Below are positions 22,133 through 42,000 of a stretch of 64,000 bases of DNA, piece after piece (the first letter of the stretch is position 1; every line of letters starts with the position of its first letter). The notes beneath the pieces were generated by a model. That model had not been told where the DNA came from. It did not search any database and was given only the letters and a program-made list of their open reading frames with translations. This stretch comes from Maea johnstoni (taxonomy: Eukaryota > Annelida > Polychaeta > Spionida > Magelonidae): assembly GCA_963942565.1 (NCBI GenBank), contig OZ012684.1:64539031-64603030 (forward strand). Direction: 5' to 3'. Position numbers and translations under genes: made by a program.

Positions 22133-25100
22133 TGTAGAATCTCTTCTTGACTTTTATTTGAAAGTTCATTAATCAATTAGCTCCAGTTGAGGTTTGCATC
22201 TGGTCTGATGAGAGAAACAAATTATTGAGATCTTTATCTCAACACCGGTGACTTTTCAGACACATTTGACAAATTTAGACAGAGTTGAACATAAGTGTAA
22301 GTCCAGTATTATTTACGGTTGAACCATGTAGTATAGTGAAGTATGAGGGATCAGTTAACCGACATTTCCAGTGTGAGCAGGTGTCTGGCTGTACTTTATT
22401 ATGCTTATGAAGAGCTTTACTATTTTTTCTGAGGGACTAAGTATTTTCAAATGCCACTGATTTATGGAGGAATTAAAGCTTGATTTATGAAGTGCAGCTA
22501 GAAAACTAAAGTGTGCTTTTCAAGCCTAGCTGCTCCTCCTGTAACGTCTTATATGTCATCACTATGTCTCGGACAAAAGTCATAACACAAATGAACATCA
22601 GAACCTTTTTCTTTTCCTGTAACAAGTATATCAGGCACTGAAGGAGACAGACCATGAGGTCTGGACCTTAGTTGACTAATCTTACTTGAAGAGTAGGTGT
22701 TGTTTTTCAGATTGGTTGTACTTTACCCTGAGAAATGTTTTATACTTGGTAATACTTGTTTTGGTACAACTTGATACTTCATGCTCACTCATAATTTCAG
22801 GTGATAAGTTTCCACTATCTGGTCTTTATGGAACTTGAGTTTGTTAGGACATTATAAGGTGAAAGACAGCTGTTTTGTCATTCTTAGTAAGACAAGTGTT
22901 TTTTTAACATTTCAGTTTATTAAGTGTGTATTTTTTATGTATTCTAACTTAGTTTTTTTAATTCTTTCTTTTGTTCTCTTATTTGTAGAATTTTACTATT
23001 TTTATTCAGCTGAAATATTTAATAGCTCTGTTAGTAAGATGGTTGGATGTACTGATTGATAATACTGATAGACAAAAGAGGTCAGGTTTGGTATAGATGT
23101 TTTGATAACTCCTCAAACAATTTGTTGCAACTATGTATGTATGGGGACACATCTATTAGGTTATCCAGAAACTGGCAAATTGTACTTGCCAGGTAAATTT
23201 TAAAGAGCTACCAAATAAGTATTATCATACAATACTTGGCCCCTTGGGAAAATGAAATTTAAGATGTATATTAAGACTTATCAAGTTATGAAAACACACT
23301 GTTCAAAGCCTCAGCGGTATCATGAAAGTTATTAAATGAAGAACAACATAACTGAGTTATACCATTTTGGCAGGCAAGTGAATATGGAACCAAGTGCCAT
23401 ATTTCGCAAGTTGAGTGTTAAAAGTATGTCAGACCAGTTTTTATTTGTTCAATACAGCTTAGAGAGGAGTAAAGCATTGAGGAAAGCAACGTTTCTTTAC
23501 TGTGTTGTAATTTGCAATTTAGGTAATCAATATGCCTTTTTCTTAACCCTTATGCTGCTGGTGGCTAAATTGGCCAAAACAAAATGATGCAAAAAAACTG
23601 AAAAATGACTGAAACCCTGACACATGGGTAATCATCTGAGAATACTCAGCGATAGCGATCTAATGAATACCAACATGACTGGGTTTTGATGGCTTCACAA
23701 ATCTTAGAGTTATTGCACTTTGGACAAAAGTAGCCTCAAATACTTACTTGGTGCTGTTCTGGCACCGTGGCCCAGTACATACATCCACAGAAGTAACCAT
23801 ATTCAATTAATCACTCGAAATTCTCAACAGATTTTTTAGTACTCAAAGATAGTCTAATCCTAACACTTATGAAGTTTTGATTTCTTATTTATGCCATGGG
23901 GATAAATCATACTCAGGATAATGACTTTTAAGACCATAGAGTACATAGAAGGGTATATTCTGATAGGTTGAATGGAAGAATAGGTAAAAAATATTTTTTT
24001 AATTCATCAAGTTATGAAGTATTGCTCAAAGGGCTGCACCTGACATCGAGATTGAAGATCTAACAGGTAATGGCAATCTGAGGTTGGAAGCTTTTTTGGC
24101 ATATAAACTTTATCAGGATAACATAGGTTCCTTTTTTACTATTTTAGGTATTTACCTTACGATATGTTATTGTGTTGTTAAGTTATGAATGCACTTACAA
24201 ACCTCACACATTGGTACATTTTATGATTATAACATTTATGTCAAAGAAGTATGCATCAAAATATCATGAGGTATAATTGTATTAATCTATCACATCCCTG
24301 CTTGGTTTCAATCTAGCCCTAACCAGCAGCAAAAATGTATCTTTTACTTGGAGACAATTCAAATTCTCAAAAGGTTTGCCTATCCTATATACTTCTGATT
24401 TGAAAAAAGTGTTACGAGAGGAGATTTGATGTAGGACTTCAGGAAATATATTACTTGTTTACCCCGGTATCTTATTTTGAACTTATCAGAAGTTGAATTA
24501 GACAGGATAATAGGGTATATAACAATATGACTAATCTTATTATAACTACATATTTTAATTGGATTTACCGTATGCAATATGTGACCAGCATCACAAAGCT
24601 GTTCTGGGTTTAAGAATAGAAATAATTACTTATTACTTATAACTTTCCAACTTAGGGAAGGAAATGCCTACTGGCATTGGTCTCTGTGCAGTAGCATGTT
24701 ACATGAGGCTCTCCTAGAATCTGTCTAAAACTTACAGTTTTATGTGTCAGTAGAAAGCCTGCTGAAGAAAGAACGAAACACATTTAACAGAATCTCATTT
24801 GAAGCTGCTTAATAGGGTTTTGGGGTTCATAAATGCTATTTTCTCTACTGAACCTAGGCTTTGTGAATTGGCCTAAGTGTTCAATTTCTCCTTGTGATCC
24901 AGCAGCCAATTGGTACTTACAGGTGGGGCAATGCCCTGATCAGTTTTATGAAACAAGCAGGCTAATTTGGTGTTGTATAATTGTGGAAAATTAATATATT
25001 CTGAAAGCAGTTGAATTGTTTTCATAGATGGAAAATATTACTTTTAAAAAATCAGCTATACTTTTACATATGTAAAAATGTAACATTAAATAGTCTGTGT

Positions 25101-25552
25101 AAATACACTTTGTCCTATTGCAGAAATTGTTATCATTTTACAATTCCCTGAATCTGCTGGCCAGTGATAAACTATGATAGAAAATGCATATTTAATGCCT
25201 TGCTGAAGTAAGATTTACACCTTTATCTGCAATTATACAAAATATATTATTTAGCAATTTCAATTCCTGTTAATAATATAAATGCCAAATTAAATCATAC
25301 ATCTAAAAAGGCTGCTAGAAAATTAGACGACAATCGAGCATATAATGTCAACATTCATGAAGACATTACATTCTGTTACCATTTTGTTTGGTTTTAATGC
25401 TATATGCCATGCCATGCATTATTTATAAGTTTACTTATAAATCATATGTAGGCATATCTATTGGAGATGATATTTGGATGTTTGTTCTGGAAAAATTTCA
25501 TCATTTGTAAAAACATGTTATATTGCTGTTGTACATAATATCTGTAAATAAA
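22133..25552 (+). other. Likely AGBL5 3' UTR and polyadenylation signal
   Basis: AT-rich non-coding sequence follows the stop. AATAAA at 25547-25552 is the clearest polyadenylation signal before the next gene. A 3.4-kb UTR is long but plausible; an earlier unseen site is possible. Confidence 0.4.
23547..23750. mobile_element. piggyBac-like MITE, right end decayed
   Basis: It begins TTAA-CCCTTATGCTGCTGGTGGC and shares AATGAATACCAACATGAC and the downstream AGTAGCCTCA motif with the 55751 element. Confidence 0.6.
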
Positions 25553-26574
25553 TTTGCATAGCGCTTATATTAGCTGTCCTTGTTATTGTATTCACTGGAG
25601 CTAAGTGTACTAAGGTTAGAATTACCACTCTTCTTTAAAAGGTTTGAGCTATTTACAAAAGGTACCAGGTATGTAATATGAAATATACAACAATACAAAA
25701 CAAAATGGCAATTGTTCCCTAGTGTGATATAGGTATCCCAATCAAAGGAATTGGCTGAAAGCAAATAATATGTATTTCTTCTGGTTATGAACATTGATTA
25801 AGAAAACTTGAGAAACTGCAAATTTTGTGTTGTCATTAACAAATATAGGGCTAATATTAAAATGCTTTTTAGGCGTAAGGGTAGAAATATTTAGATGTTT
25901 AAAATTTTTCCATTTTGCAGTGTCCATGTGCTCATTTTCTCACTAGAAGTCGATATGCATGTGCAAAAAAGACAAAATAACCAGGAAATGTGAACAAGAC
26001 ATTGATCTCCTCATTAGAGCCCATTGAACAATTTGTGTTTGCAGTATATAAGTTGTTAGAAAGATGAAACTAGCACAACTAGAGCCACCTGTTTGCTGAC
26101 ACTTCATAAATAATTAGGATACTCATGATACAAAGAAATTGACTTCAACATCTAAAGAGTGCCTTTCATGAACTAATAGCTCTCTCCCTTTTGTCTGAAT
26201 GATTAATCTTAGGAATATAAAGTTCCCAGGTTCCCTCTCAAATTTGAATTTTGTTTATATGATCAACTTATAAAAAACACTTGGATTTCTTTCCAATCTG
26301 ATATTGACAGTTTTTTTAGGCTTTTTCTGTTACATCAGCTACCTGTCTATTCGTAAGAGATTTTGAAGCATCATTAATTTTTATCCATACGTTTTCAGTA
26401 GTAGCGTTAACGAAAGGTATAAGATCTTGCTAACAAAGTGGTTCAATATGGTACAACAAACTTTTGAAACAAAACTTCAACATTATTCTCTAAACAAAGG
26501 TCTGTTTGCATGAATACCAGTGATTAGATCAAACCTTGTCTTTGTAACTGGCCATTAAAAGTTATTTGGAGTTT

Positions 26575-26785
26575 CGATTTTTCATCACTTTTTCTGCCAT
26601 ATTGTGGCCAAGGCATGACAAGCCAGTTGTAACTGGTGGAGGAAACCGGAGTAGGCAGTGAAAAACACTGCCTAACCCCAAGTCACTGGCAACTTTCTCA
26701 CATGCCCCTGCCTAGATTCGAACCCAGGAAGTGGTGAGAGACAGCTTGCAGTCAGTGGCATCGACTTAGACCCCACGGCCATCAA
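26575..26785 (-). mobile_element. tRNA-derived SINE, best-preserved B box
   Basis: On the minus strand GGTTCGAATCT is an almost perfect polymerase III B box, preceded by a tRNA-like head and followed by the shared body with CAGTGACTTGGGGTTAGGCA and a tail ending in GGCAGAAAAAGTGATG. Sister copies are at 17735, 51366, 55385 and 58290. Confidence 0.8.
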
Positions 26786-26808
26786 TCAGCATTGTATGTC
26801 ACCTGCAT

Positions 26809-26831
26809 CCCCCCCCCCCCCCCCCCCCCCC
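26809..26831 (+). repeat. Poly-C tract
   Basis: 23 consecutive C directly after the SINE head. Confidence 0.95.
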
Positions 26832-27239
26832 GGCTTTCTAGGTGCGATGAGTGAAATATTGATAAATATCAAAATCATCACTAAAAGAAACATCCACCAA
26901 AATACAGCTTTTTGGGCATGTACATGTACAATGTATTTCATTGTTTCATTTTCTGATTCCATTATTCTTTATTTCTCATACTAGTTCAAAGTTTATTAAC
27001 ATTCAAATTTTTTCTCCTTTCTTTTCTTTTTCTTATATTGTTAGATTAGAGCTTAGACTAATATAGTGGTTGCTCATCTAAGATAAGAGGTAAGACCATG
27101 GGTAGGCACTTGAGTGCATAAATGACTTTCAAAACTCATCCAATGCCTAAAAAATGTTTAAATATTTTACAGAAATGAAAGCTGTCAAAAGTTGCAGTGT
27201 ACAAAATCTTCCTAATTTCTTCAGCGCATAAAAATTCCA

Positions 27240-27709
27240 TTCCTTTTACTTTAATACGACCTGTGTTCTCAATGTGAGCATCCTTTGCTACTCACTGACA
27301 TTAAATTCTGTTATTGTTGTAAAGCGACATCTATTGTGCGAAACGACAATCATCAAGCACCTGCGAAGCGATTGGACCAGCGCGGAAAGATCCATCCAAT
27401 CAGAGAACGTGTACTATCGATATAATGGGTTTTCGCACTCGGATATTTCCGCCAACAACTCTATAGCCATTCATAATTTGTCAATTTCTTTCACGGAAAC
27501 AGTCGAGTGTCAGAAGGCATCGTGCAACGCCATTGAGTGTGTCTCTCTCTAGAAATGTCACTAAATTACGCTATTTTACAGCGATAAATCGGTTGCTCCT
27601 GGATTAAGATTGTCTGTAAATCTGTGCAAGGGAGGAGTCTTAATGTCTGTGCCATTTTCTTGGTAGCTCGTTTTTTTTGTTTGGAGTAAGTGCGAGTTGA
27701 CATCTCACG
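27240..27709 (+). promoter_or_regulatory. Probable TBPL1 promoter and 5' UTR
   Basis: An inverted CCAAT box (ATTGG at 27371-27375) and a forward one (CCAATCAG from 27396) stand 25 bp apart, the usual NF-Y arrangement, in a segment richer in CpG than its surroundings, about 300 bp before the start codon. The transcription start cannot be fixed from sequence. Confidence 0.5.
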
Positions 27710-34052
<6,343 letters not shown>

Positions 34053-34631
34053 TCTCATTATCTTCCCATCATCTGTGATATTAGGACTTCTAGGACAACA
34101 CAATGCATTTACAACTGACCCTGTGGTCAGCAGGTCTTCGTAAGAGATTTGTTGGTGGTCAAATATCATGTTAGGTAGAGATGGAGTTGCAGGGGTGTCC
34201 AAGTTCATGTATCCTTGAGCCCAGACTATCTTATCTTTGAGCACAGCATTTTAAAATGACTAACATGCAGCAACTGTTTCTGAAAGTTGTCACCAGGTAG
34301 CACTAACCAGTAACCCTTTACACCAATTATAAAGGCCTTTGTTAACAAAAAAACATGAATTTGATGGAAGTGATTTGTTCCAAGGAATCTTTATCTAAAA
34401 TAAGTGGTACAAGAAGTCTGCGAAAGGTTCAGCCGGGCCATGCTGTCCATGATAAGTTTAACAGTTAGACTTGGCCTGTCACTCATCTTGAGCGTTTGTT
34501 GTACGTTGTGGTACATTGTGACAGCCAGAGATTTCTAAGTTTAGAGTTGTTCTGGCCACACCTGATACAATAACCTGGTCTGTACAAGTGGATCATAGAC
34601 CAGATATGTCGTATCAGTGCTTGTACGGGTC

Positions 34632-34895
34632 AAGCTGTGCTCAGGATATCATTTGGACACCCGTGTCGAACACACATCAGGGCACCCACATGTTTTGGTC
34701 AGCAATTTCTAGAAACGTTGGTTTCAAACAAGATTTACTTCGGTATGAATGCTGAGACACATCTTAAAGATACCATACCTAAATTTACTTTATAAGTAGG
34801 TACATTATGGTTTGATATGGCCCTCTAGTATGTGACACCCAAAGTGTTTTTATTGTACATTTGGACACCCAGTTCAAGAAAATCTAGAAGAAGAC
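34632..34895 (+). mobile_element. hAT-like MITE family B, degraded
   Basis: ATCATTTGGACACCC, GGACACCCAGTTC and the spacing match the 16753 element, with decayed ends. Confidence 0.6.
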
Positions 34896-34934
34896 CCAAC
34901 CCTTGAGGTTGTATATGTGTTTAGCCAATGTTTC

Positions 34935-35345
34935 TATCTCTGGCTTGGTTAAGGCCACAGCAGCCAATCCTGGTCCTGCGTTAGTTGGCACTGTGGTTGG
35001 AGCAGTCAGTGGAGAGAAGGTATGCTGAATTCAAGGTACACACGTCTGTATCATTGGCCAGGTTAGGGCCAGAGCCTCTGTTGCTGGTCCTGGGGTGGCC
35101 GGCCAAAACACACTAGGTTAAACCAGGCAATAAAGAGAAGCTTTTCTGAATTCATAGTTCACAATCATCATCCTTTCTGCACTGAGTGGCCCTCAGTTAG
35201 CCATTCCATGTATTTCTGGCCAGGTTAAAGCCACAGCAGCTGATGTTGGTCCTGGGTTGGATCACACTATGGTTAAACAGGCGATGGAGAGAAGCTTATC
35301 TGAATTCATGGTGCACAATTATTGTCTTAGTGAGTGGCACTCAAT
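34935..35345. repeat. Three tandem units of about 125-160 bp in the TBPL1 3' UTR
   Basis: Each unit contains GGCCACAGCAGC-like sequence, a TGGTCCTG block, GTTAAA(C)CAGGC and a TGAATTCA box. Copies begin near 34935, 35060 and 35215. Confidence 0.7.
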
Positions 35346-35743
35346 TCAAAGTGAGCCGACAAGTAAGGACTGAGGAGGAGAAAAGAAGACAGTCCTGTGG
35401 TACAAGGAATCTATTTGATTAAGTATGTGAATTCATCCAGGTTACAGAAATGGTGGTTGACATTTACTAAAAGTTACAAAAATACAAGTCCATGCACAGT
35501 AGCCTATATTTTGAAATCATGTGAGTTTGGAAAAAGAAATAGCTCTCTTGTCCTTCTGTAAAAATTTACCTTATCTACACATTTAAAATTTTCTACGTTA
35601 AGAAAGTTGCTACTCATTTGTACATTGCATTACAAAATACATACTTGACATCAATAAAACTTTACCTTGCGTTATAGAAAAACTTCTTTTTCTTTGTGGC
35701 ATTGTAGAGATGTTTTTTTTCCTGTGAGGGTAACACATTACAA

Positions 35744-36059
35744 CAGTGTCTTAGCCAGGATTTAGAAGCTTTGGGTGCCTAAAATTGGCAGTACTAAAAT
35801 TTTTGGGCGTCCACATTTTTAAGGGGGATCACCATATACTTATATTTCAACCATGAACATGTATAAATTCATCAAAATAAGGCATGATATCATTAAACAA
35901 TGTCATGGGAATTATAAGGAGATGAAAGAATTCAATTATAAGCTTAGGATTGAGATTTTTAGAAATTCCACACTAAAAAATTTGGGTGTCCTGAGGGGTT
36001 CTTTTAAAGGGTTTGGGTGTCCAAATAGGCACCCAGGCGCCCTGCTGGCTAAGACCATG
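35744..36059 (+). mobile_element. hAT-like MITE family A, intact ends and 8-bp TSD
   Basis: A 316-bp element from CAGTGTCTTAGCC to GGCTAAGACCATG, flanked by perfect CATTACAA duplications (35736-35743 and 36060-36067). It has the same length as the 10929 copy. It lies just past the TBPL1 polyadenylation signal. Confidence 0.92.
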
Positions 36060-36067
36060 CATTACAA

Positions 36068-39003
36068 TACATTTGTATTGCAAAACATAGGTTCCCCTTT
36101 GAATGAGGCTAGAATTATCAGCAGTGAACATTATGTTGTGACCAAAATATATATTTGACCCATTTCTGCATATATCATGAACTGCGGGGATGTCTCGGAC
36201 ACAGTCCTGGTATACCGATAACTTTTCAGTATAACATGCAGTGAGAGAGAGAGGGATGGTCAGGCTTTTTCTTACCTCATACAATGCTCCTCAGCCATCT
36301 GTCTTTGAAAATGCATGGTTCATTGAAATTCCAGTTGCCAATTTTTGTTATTTCTCATTCAGCCATCTGTATGTTTTGGGTGTTTCTGCAAGTGGTGGAC
36401 GTATACCTATCTATATGCTGCAGACACATGTACTTACATATCTAACCCACTTATGTCTGAAGTTCCTCCTCTGAAGTTGTCCTCAAGATACTAAAATAAT
36501 TTTAGGTATATTGTGGGAATCAAGCAAGAAAGGCTAATATATTAAGGTGGGGGTTCTAAGGACCATTTCTACTTAAATGGTATCAATAGTTGGTTCTTTC
36601 GTTTGAAGTTATTGTCATTATAGACCTTCTTGGGCTGTTACAGGCATAGATGGGTTATAAAGGACTTAGAAATGTTCTCTTTTTCCTTGACAGTTATGCA
36701 GGACTTTCCGTAACATTGCATGATGTGATCAAACAGCATATTTTGTCGCATCCGGCATTACACTCAATGTCAATAAGATGTCCCTTTTGTTAGGTCTGGA
36801 ATCAGACGTACTTACTAGTTTACATTTTGTAACTGCTTGTTGAAATAGTTTTCTAATTTGTGCCATGTCTTCTAGAGAATTGAAAAAATGTTAATCTGAA
36901 TTTTTTACAAGAAGTGAACAAATGAAAGTTTCCCAACCTATGTGCTCTACTGTAGAAAAATCTGCAATAAAATGTTATCTATTCTTTATTCTTGTCATTT
37001 CAGTAATTCCCCAAGCATATGTGTTATGTTAGTATTATGTTTGAGCCCTTGATTAATGACAATCAATTGGTCAGCCCCTCTTAAAATTATTGTCATAGTG
37101 TAAGGAATTTGTAAATGACACAATGTCGTTTTTCGTCTATCAAAATTTTTGTTTCCCTATGGTAATGAGGTTCCTTTTATTACTTAGAACTGATGTGTTC
37201 ATTGCATCAAATGTAAACACTTTTTCTTAACTCATTCATGCCTTTTCTGACTATTTTGGTGAAATCTTTTTGACCAGAGCATTTTTCAGAAAATATTTGA
37301 AGTGAAATGTTGGTCAGAACATGTCCCGCAACTCTTCAATTTTTATGAATAAGTTATTGTCGATAGTATCATAGAGCGAGGTGAGACTTTTCAAATATAT
37401 CTCTAAGCAGGAATGGTACACACTTTAAGGGATTTTCAGGATAAGGTTAGAGTGAGGATCCCAAGTGTCACACCTTATGAAGCAGTGCTCCTAAGTTTGA
37501 CATGTGCCTCCTCTGGTCACCTCAGAGGATATAATTGGACAAACATCTAGCATCAGGACTCAAATCTTTAGTAACTGAAACATAGGAGGAAGGGGAAAAA
37601 ACGATTCATTTACTTTTCATTGTAATCCCTAAGAGCTTACATGACAACCCAGGTCTGCTAATCATTCATGTACAATACAGGTACTTTTAGTATATAGTTT
37701 TAAATAGCCTGTTTCATTCCTTCAGCTGAGCGTTGTGTAGGTTATCTGAAAATCATTAGTAAATGTGTAGGTGTTCAGAGATAATTAGTGCTAAGAACAT
37801 AGTTTGTTAAAGATAAGACAGGAAAGCAGAAAAACATGTTTGAAGTAATTGGTAAGTGAAAATGAACTGACCTTCAGGTATTACAAAATTAGGTATACCA
37901 TTAGCCAGGTGAGATGTGATAGTGAGTGAATCAAATATACAAAGAACAGTGCCAGAAAAATAAAAGGGATGCAGGGTGAACTTATTTAAGAAAATTTGAT
38001 TTGAAATATAAGTACCCTTATTAGTATTATTAGATCATGGAATAATGAAATCTCTAAAAATCAATCCTTTCTCTAAGTCAATTAAGTACTGTCCCCTTGT
38101 TTATTGTAGCTACATGTGTTATGTTGTAGAATGCCTATGAATGCTCATTGTCAATGGAGGATGTCTCTTGGCATAGAATCTTTGCATTGCATATATCTCC
38201 TGAACCCCGGCTAAAGAAAACCTTTGAAATTTTCCAATTAACTTTCTAATAGCACTATATGGGTTAGGATGTGGTTGGCACTGAATTTATTTTTAAGGTC
38301 ATGGCACAAGAATGGATTTGAAAGGTTTGGATTAGGGAAGTTTGTATTTGCCGACAAAGACTGACATTCTAATTATGACAGCGCATGGAATACACAAAGC
38401 TTGCATCAGTTACAATAGAGAAACTACCTCAGTTACAGGTGTTGGATAGAACTACCTTAGTTAAATGTGTTGAATGAAACTACCTCAGCTAAATGTGTTG
38501 AAATGAATAAGTAACTTTTATGAATTATAATGCTAAATGCAATCAAATGATCAGTGAAAGTGTGCAGTAAGTTCAAAATGAGTAGGTTTGTGGTTCTCTT
38601 CAACCTGTCTGTCTGCCATCTAGTTTTGCAGTGACACATGAAAAGTAAGATGCTTTACTGAAAGATACTTTACTAAATTTTAACTCAAGGATTTTTACTG
38701 TATGAATAGTTAACTGAACAAATTTACTGAACACTAATTTACTGAATATGTTATTGATCATATTTTTCTGAAGGAAACAAATACTGAATGAAATACTTTA
38801 CTGGATTTTCTTTTACTGAACGATAAACAGATAGAAAAGTTTTTAGTAAACAAAATATTTTATTTATTGATTTTTTTACTGAATGAGTATGTAACCTGCT
38901 GTAACCAGAGAGATGGATCTACTCCCAGCTGTAACTCATCACATGAATTACTACCCACAATGTGCAAGCCATTTCTAGTTTTAATGATCCTTTCCTCCGC
39001 CAG
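36068..39003. other. Intergenic region before WDR36
   Basis: No gene recognised. Degraded TTAA-type repeats occur near 36440-36660 (CTAACCCACTTATGTCTG and GGCATAGATGGGTTA) and 37225-37440 (TTAACTCATTCATGCC). A 33-bp tandem repeat sits at 38420-38510, and a degenerate TTTACTGAA repeat from about 38650 to 38890. Confidence 0.6.
38420..38890. repeat. Two degenerate tandem repeats upstream of WDR36
   Basis: GAAACTACCTCAGTTA-type units of about 33 bp recur three times to 38510. A second stretch has many copies of TTTACTGAA at irregular spacing. Confidence 0.65.
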
Positions 39004-39042
39004 ATGGCACCACATGTAACAAAATGGTTTCCACCAGTGTGA
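39004..39042 (+). promoter_or_regulatory. Possible short upstream ORF overlapping the WDR36 start
   Basis: ATGGCACCACATG opens a 12-codon frame (MAPHVTKWFPPV, stop TGA) that overlaps the main ATG at 39024 in another frame. It matters only if this stretch is in the mRNA. CTTTCCTCCGCCAG just before it looks like a splice acceptor, so a non-coding 5' exon may be joined here. Confidence 0.3.
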
Positions 39043-42000
39043 AAACCGATGCGGGTAGTCGAATATTCGCCGGATTCCGTGCATTAGGCTTATATAGCAA
39101 TCATGTTCCTCTCGCTATCAGATACCATCATAAACATAAGGAGACATACCTGGTCACATGCGTCGGAAAAACATTCCATGTATATAATGTAAGTGTTTCC
39201 ATACTGGTTTGCTCGATGTTTTGCTGGCATGTTTTGAACACGTGCTCGTATGTTCATTTCTGTTGGGAGTACAGTTCGCCCCATCTCTCGTGGCCACTTA
39301 TCCCACAACTGAAATAAATGCTAACTGTTCTCGGGACACTGGAAAAAAACATATAATTTGTGTGACTGTCCATTTGTAGCTGTTATCAGTGGACAAGCAT
39401 CATGATTTAATCATCATATTTCCTATTATCGCTCATTTTCATGCCACTTAAACTTATAGAATATAGTTTAATATAAGAAGTTAACTTATAGGGGGATTTT
39501 TGTTAAGGGCGACAAGACAGCTGCTGCCATGCCAAAGGTCTATTTCTTTAAAAAGAAAAGTGATGGGGGTGGTTTCCCCCCCCCCCCCCCCTTACTTTCA
39601 CTTTAGTTCTGAATACTCAGGAACTCCCTTCCTAGGAATACAGCCATGACAGGAAATGGTCACACATAACCGGTGTGCACAGGAGATTTCATACCCAAGA
39701 GATCTCGTATTAAACCACACAGTAATATGATGCTGACATGGCCAGGAAGCGAGCAAAGTCTTGGATGATTTAATTTTTTTTTTACTTCTGACCAAAAGAC
39801 AGCATTGATTGACCGAAAATTAATGGCATGCATACAAATTATTAAGATTTCAAACTGTCGCAAAATATACATTTCGCATCCTATTTTAAAGAGAATTCAA
39901 TGGCCAGTAGAATCTGAGATGAGTAGACCGGGATCGGGCACTGTGCATGCATCGCTGCCTCCCATCTCCTTGGCAACTATCTGACCTAGAAAGGATGCTG
40001 CATGCTAATTGCACAGATCAGATCACGTGACCAAGGCTACACCGCGTAACCCGAGGCGCACATACCCTAGGTGCTAGCATGCTGTGCCTATGGCGTTGCG
40101 GTTCAAGGGGATGTATTTCTCTGGTAGAATGAATTCTGGCGGTTCTAACGATCTAAACTGATTAAATTAAAATTGACCCACGTACAGGCGAGAAATTTAG
40201 TTTTAACGTGTATATATACTTAGCGGCCACGTCATGGCAGCACCCACAACAATGCACGTTCATTTATCCTTAGAAGACCAACACATGGAATGGAAACCAG
40301 CCGGTCAACCTGGACATGCTAGCCTCAACCAGTGTCAATTAATAGTCGCTAATAGGTGCTCTGGGCACCCCCAGCAGGTGGTGGAGATAAGGTTTCTCTG
40401 TAATGTAATCGATGCGGGAGCCCTGATTGGTCCTTGTTCCCACGTGACCTCGTGCTGCTGCCTTATCTGCTAGTCCTGGCATGAGGCTAGCATGTAACTA
40501 TAGGGCATATAGTAATTGGTCTCTCGTTACATATCCATTCTTTTCTTAATCCAAGATTTATCATAATTATGCATGTGAATCATTTCACGTTTCATCCAAT
40601 GGAGGAATTTTTGTTATAGGGATTAAGTATGGCCCGGAGGGCCGTGTGGCGAATAAAGCTGAGGAGCTGATGTCAACCCGTTCAAGGCGCAAAGCGCCGA
40701 GAACGGGCTGACATCAGCGACGAAGCTTTATTCGCCACACGGCCCAACAGGACATACTTAATCACTATTATAGCATGATAAGAAATTGAATTGAAATGAA
40801 TTATATGTTAGATATAGGGTATTATGACCGGAGCACTTGTCTTGGGATTGCTGATTGTTTGAATGTTGAACAGAGCTTGACCCAGTTTGACCACAGGCGC
40901 CAAACTTGAAATTCAGAAAGAGGCAGATCTCATGAAAGGTCAAGGTCACCTTAGTTTAAAGCTGTTTGATTGCAGATTGGTTTCCATATAAGAAAGACCC
41001 TAAATGAAATTTTTACATGTGTCTTGTCTGTACCTATTGTTTCATGGTCTCTATATCTTAATTACCTCATTTTAAAGCCTGTAGGACATACATTTGTGAC
41101 ATATACTTGTTGAGGTCAAAGGTCAGAAAACCGGGTGGCCTCACCCGGTTGCATCCGGGTGGGAATCAGCCTTGACCACCAACATTATAGGTTATAAGGA
41201 ACAGCGGTTGCTATATAAGAATGCTATAATATTGTACTGTACATAACGTCATTGTCGACCAATGAAATCGGTCGTTACTTAAACTACATACAAAAACGGA
41301 AGTCTGCCGCACGTGTTGTCATCGCGTGGGACCACAACGACTTTCTGGGTCCCTGTATGGTTTTCTTGGTGACGTCATACACTCACGCTCTATTGCATGA
41401 CTGTGAGGCTTCGCGAAAGGCCTTTCCGAGCTTCGCTGGCTATAAATTTGATATTTCCATGCAATTGGAGCGCCAATCAGTTGATTTCTTCATTTATTTT
41501 CGTTGATAGTTAAACATTGTTAAGTTTCATTCAGATTTTTAATAAAGTGTACTTCATTTTCTTGAAATGTAAGCGACGTAAGGGAGATTTTCACCAATTC
41601 TGTTAGGCAGAAGATCGATAAAGAGGAATTGCCAAAGAAAACTAACTCAACCACCCAGATAAGTGCATATAAACTAAGTCAAGATCAAGATAATAATGTT
41701 TTTATCGATTCAAAATAGTTCATAGCACTATTTAGCATTTTAGAGTTATTTATGATGTTGATGTTGCGCTCTATTGGGGGCGAAATCTCTTTGGTACAAA
41801 ATCTCCAGGAACCACATAAAACTTCCAATAAAACTGTCTTTAATCCGTTTATTAGGGTTTGGTATCGGTCAAAAGTTTCCAAGTCGATCACCGGTCCATC
41901 GGAACAACTGATGACCGATTAATATTTAATCGAAGCTGTGTGTACATGGTTTTCCATGCCGCCACAAAGTTCTATTTACATTAGTCATATGGTACCCTTA

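Larger units (their letters stand above)
25553..27239. other. Intergenic region between AGBL5 and TBPL1
   Basis: AT-rich sequence without recognisable genes. It contains a SINE (26575-26785) and a 23-base poly-C run (26809-26831). Confidence 0.6.
34053..35665 (+). other. TBPL1 3' UTR with polyadenylation signal
   Basis: AATAAA at 35653-35658 is the best 3' end signal after the stop. The UTR holds a family B MITE remnant and a threefold tandem repeat. Confidence 0.5.

Noticed and set aside
26475-26580. An additional coding exon before TBPL1
   Set aside because: No open frame with homology and no in-phase link to the first TBPL1 exon, which already has a start codon.
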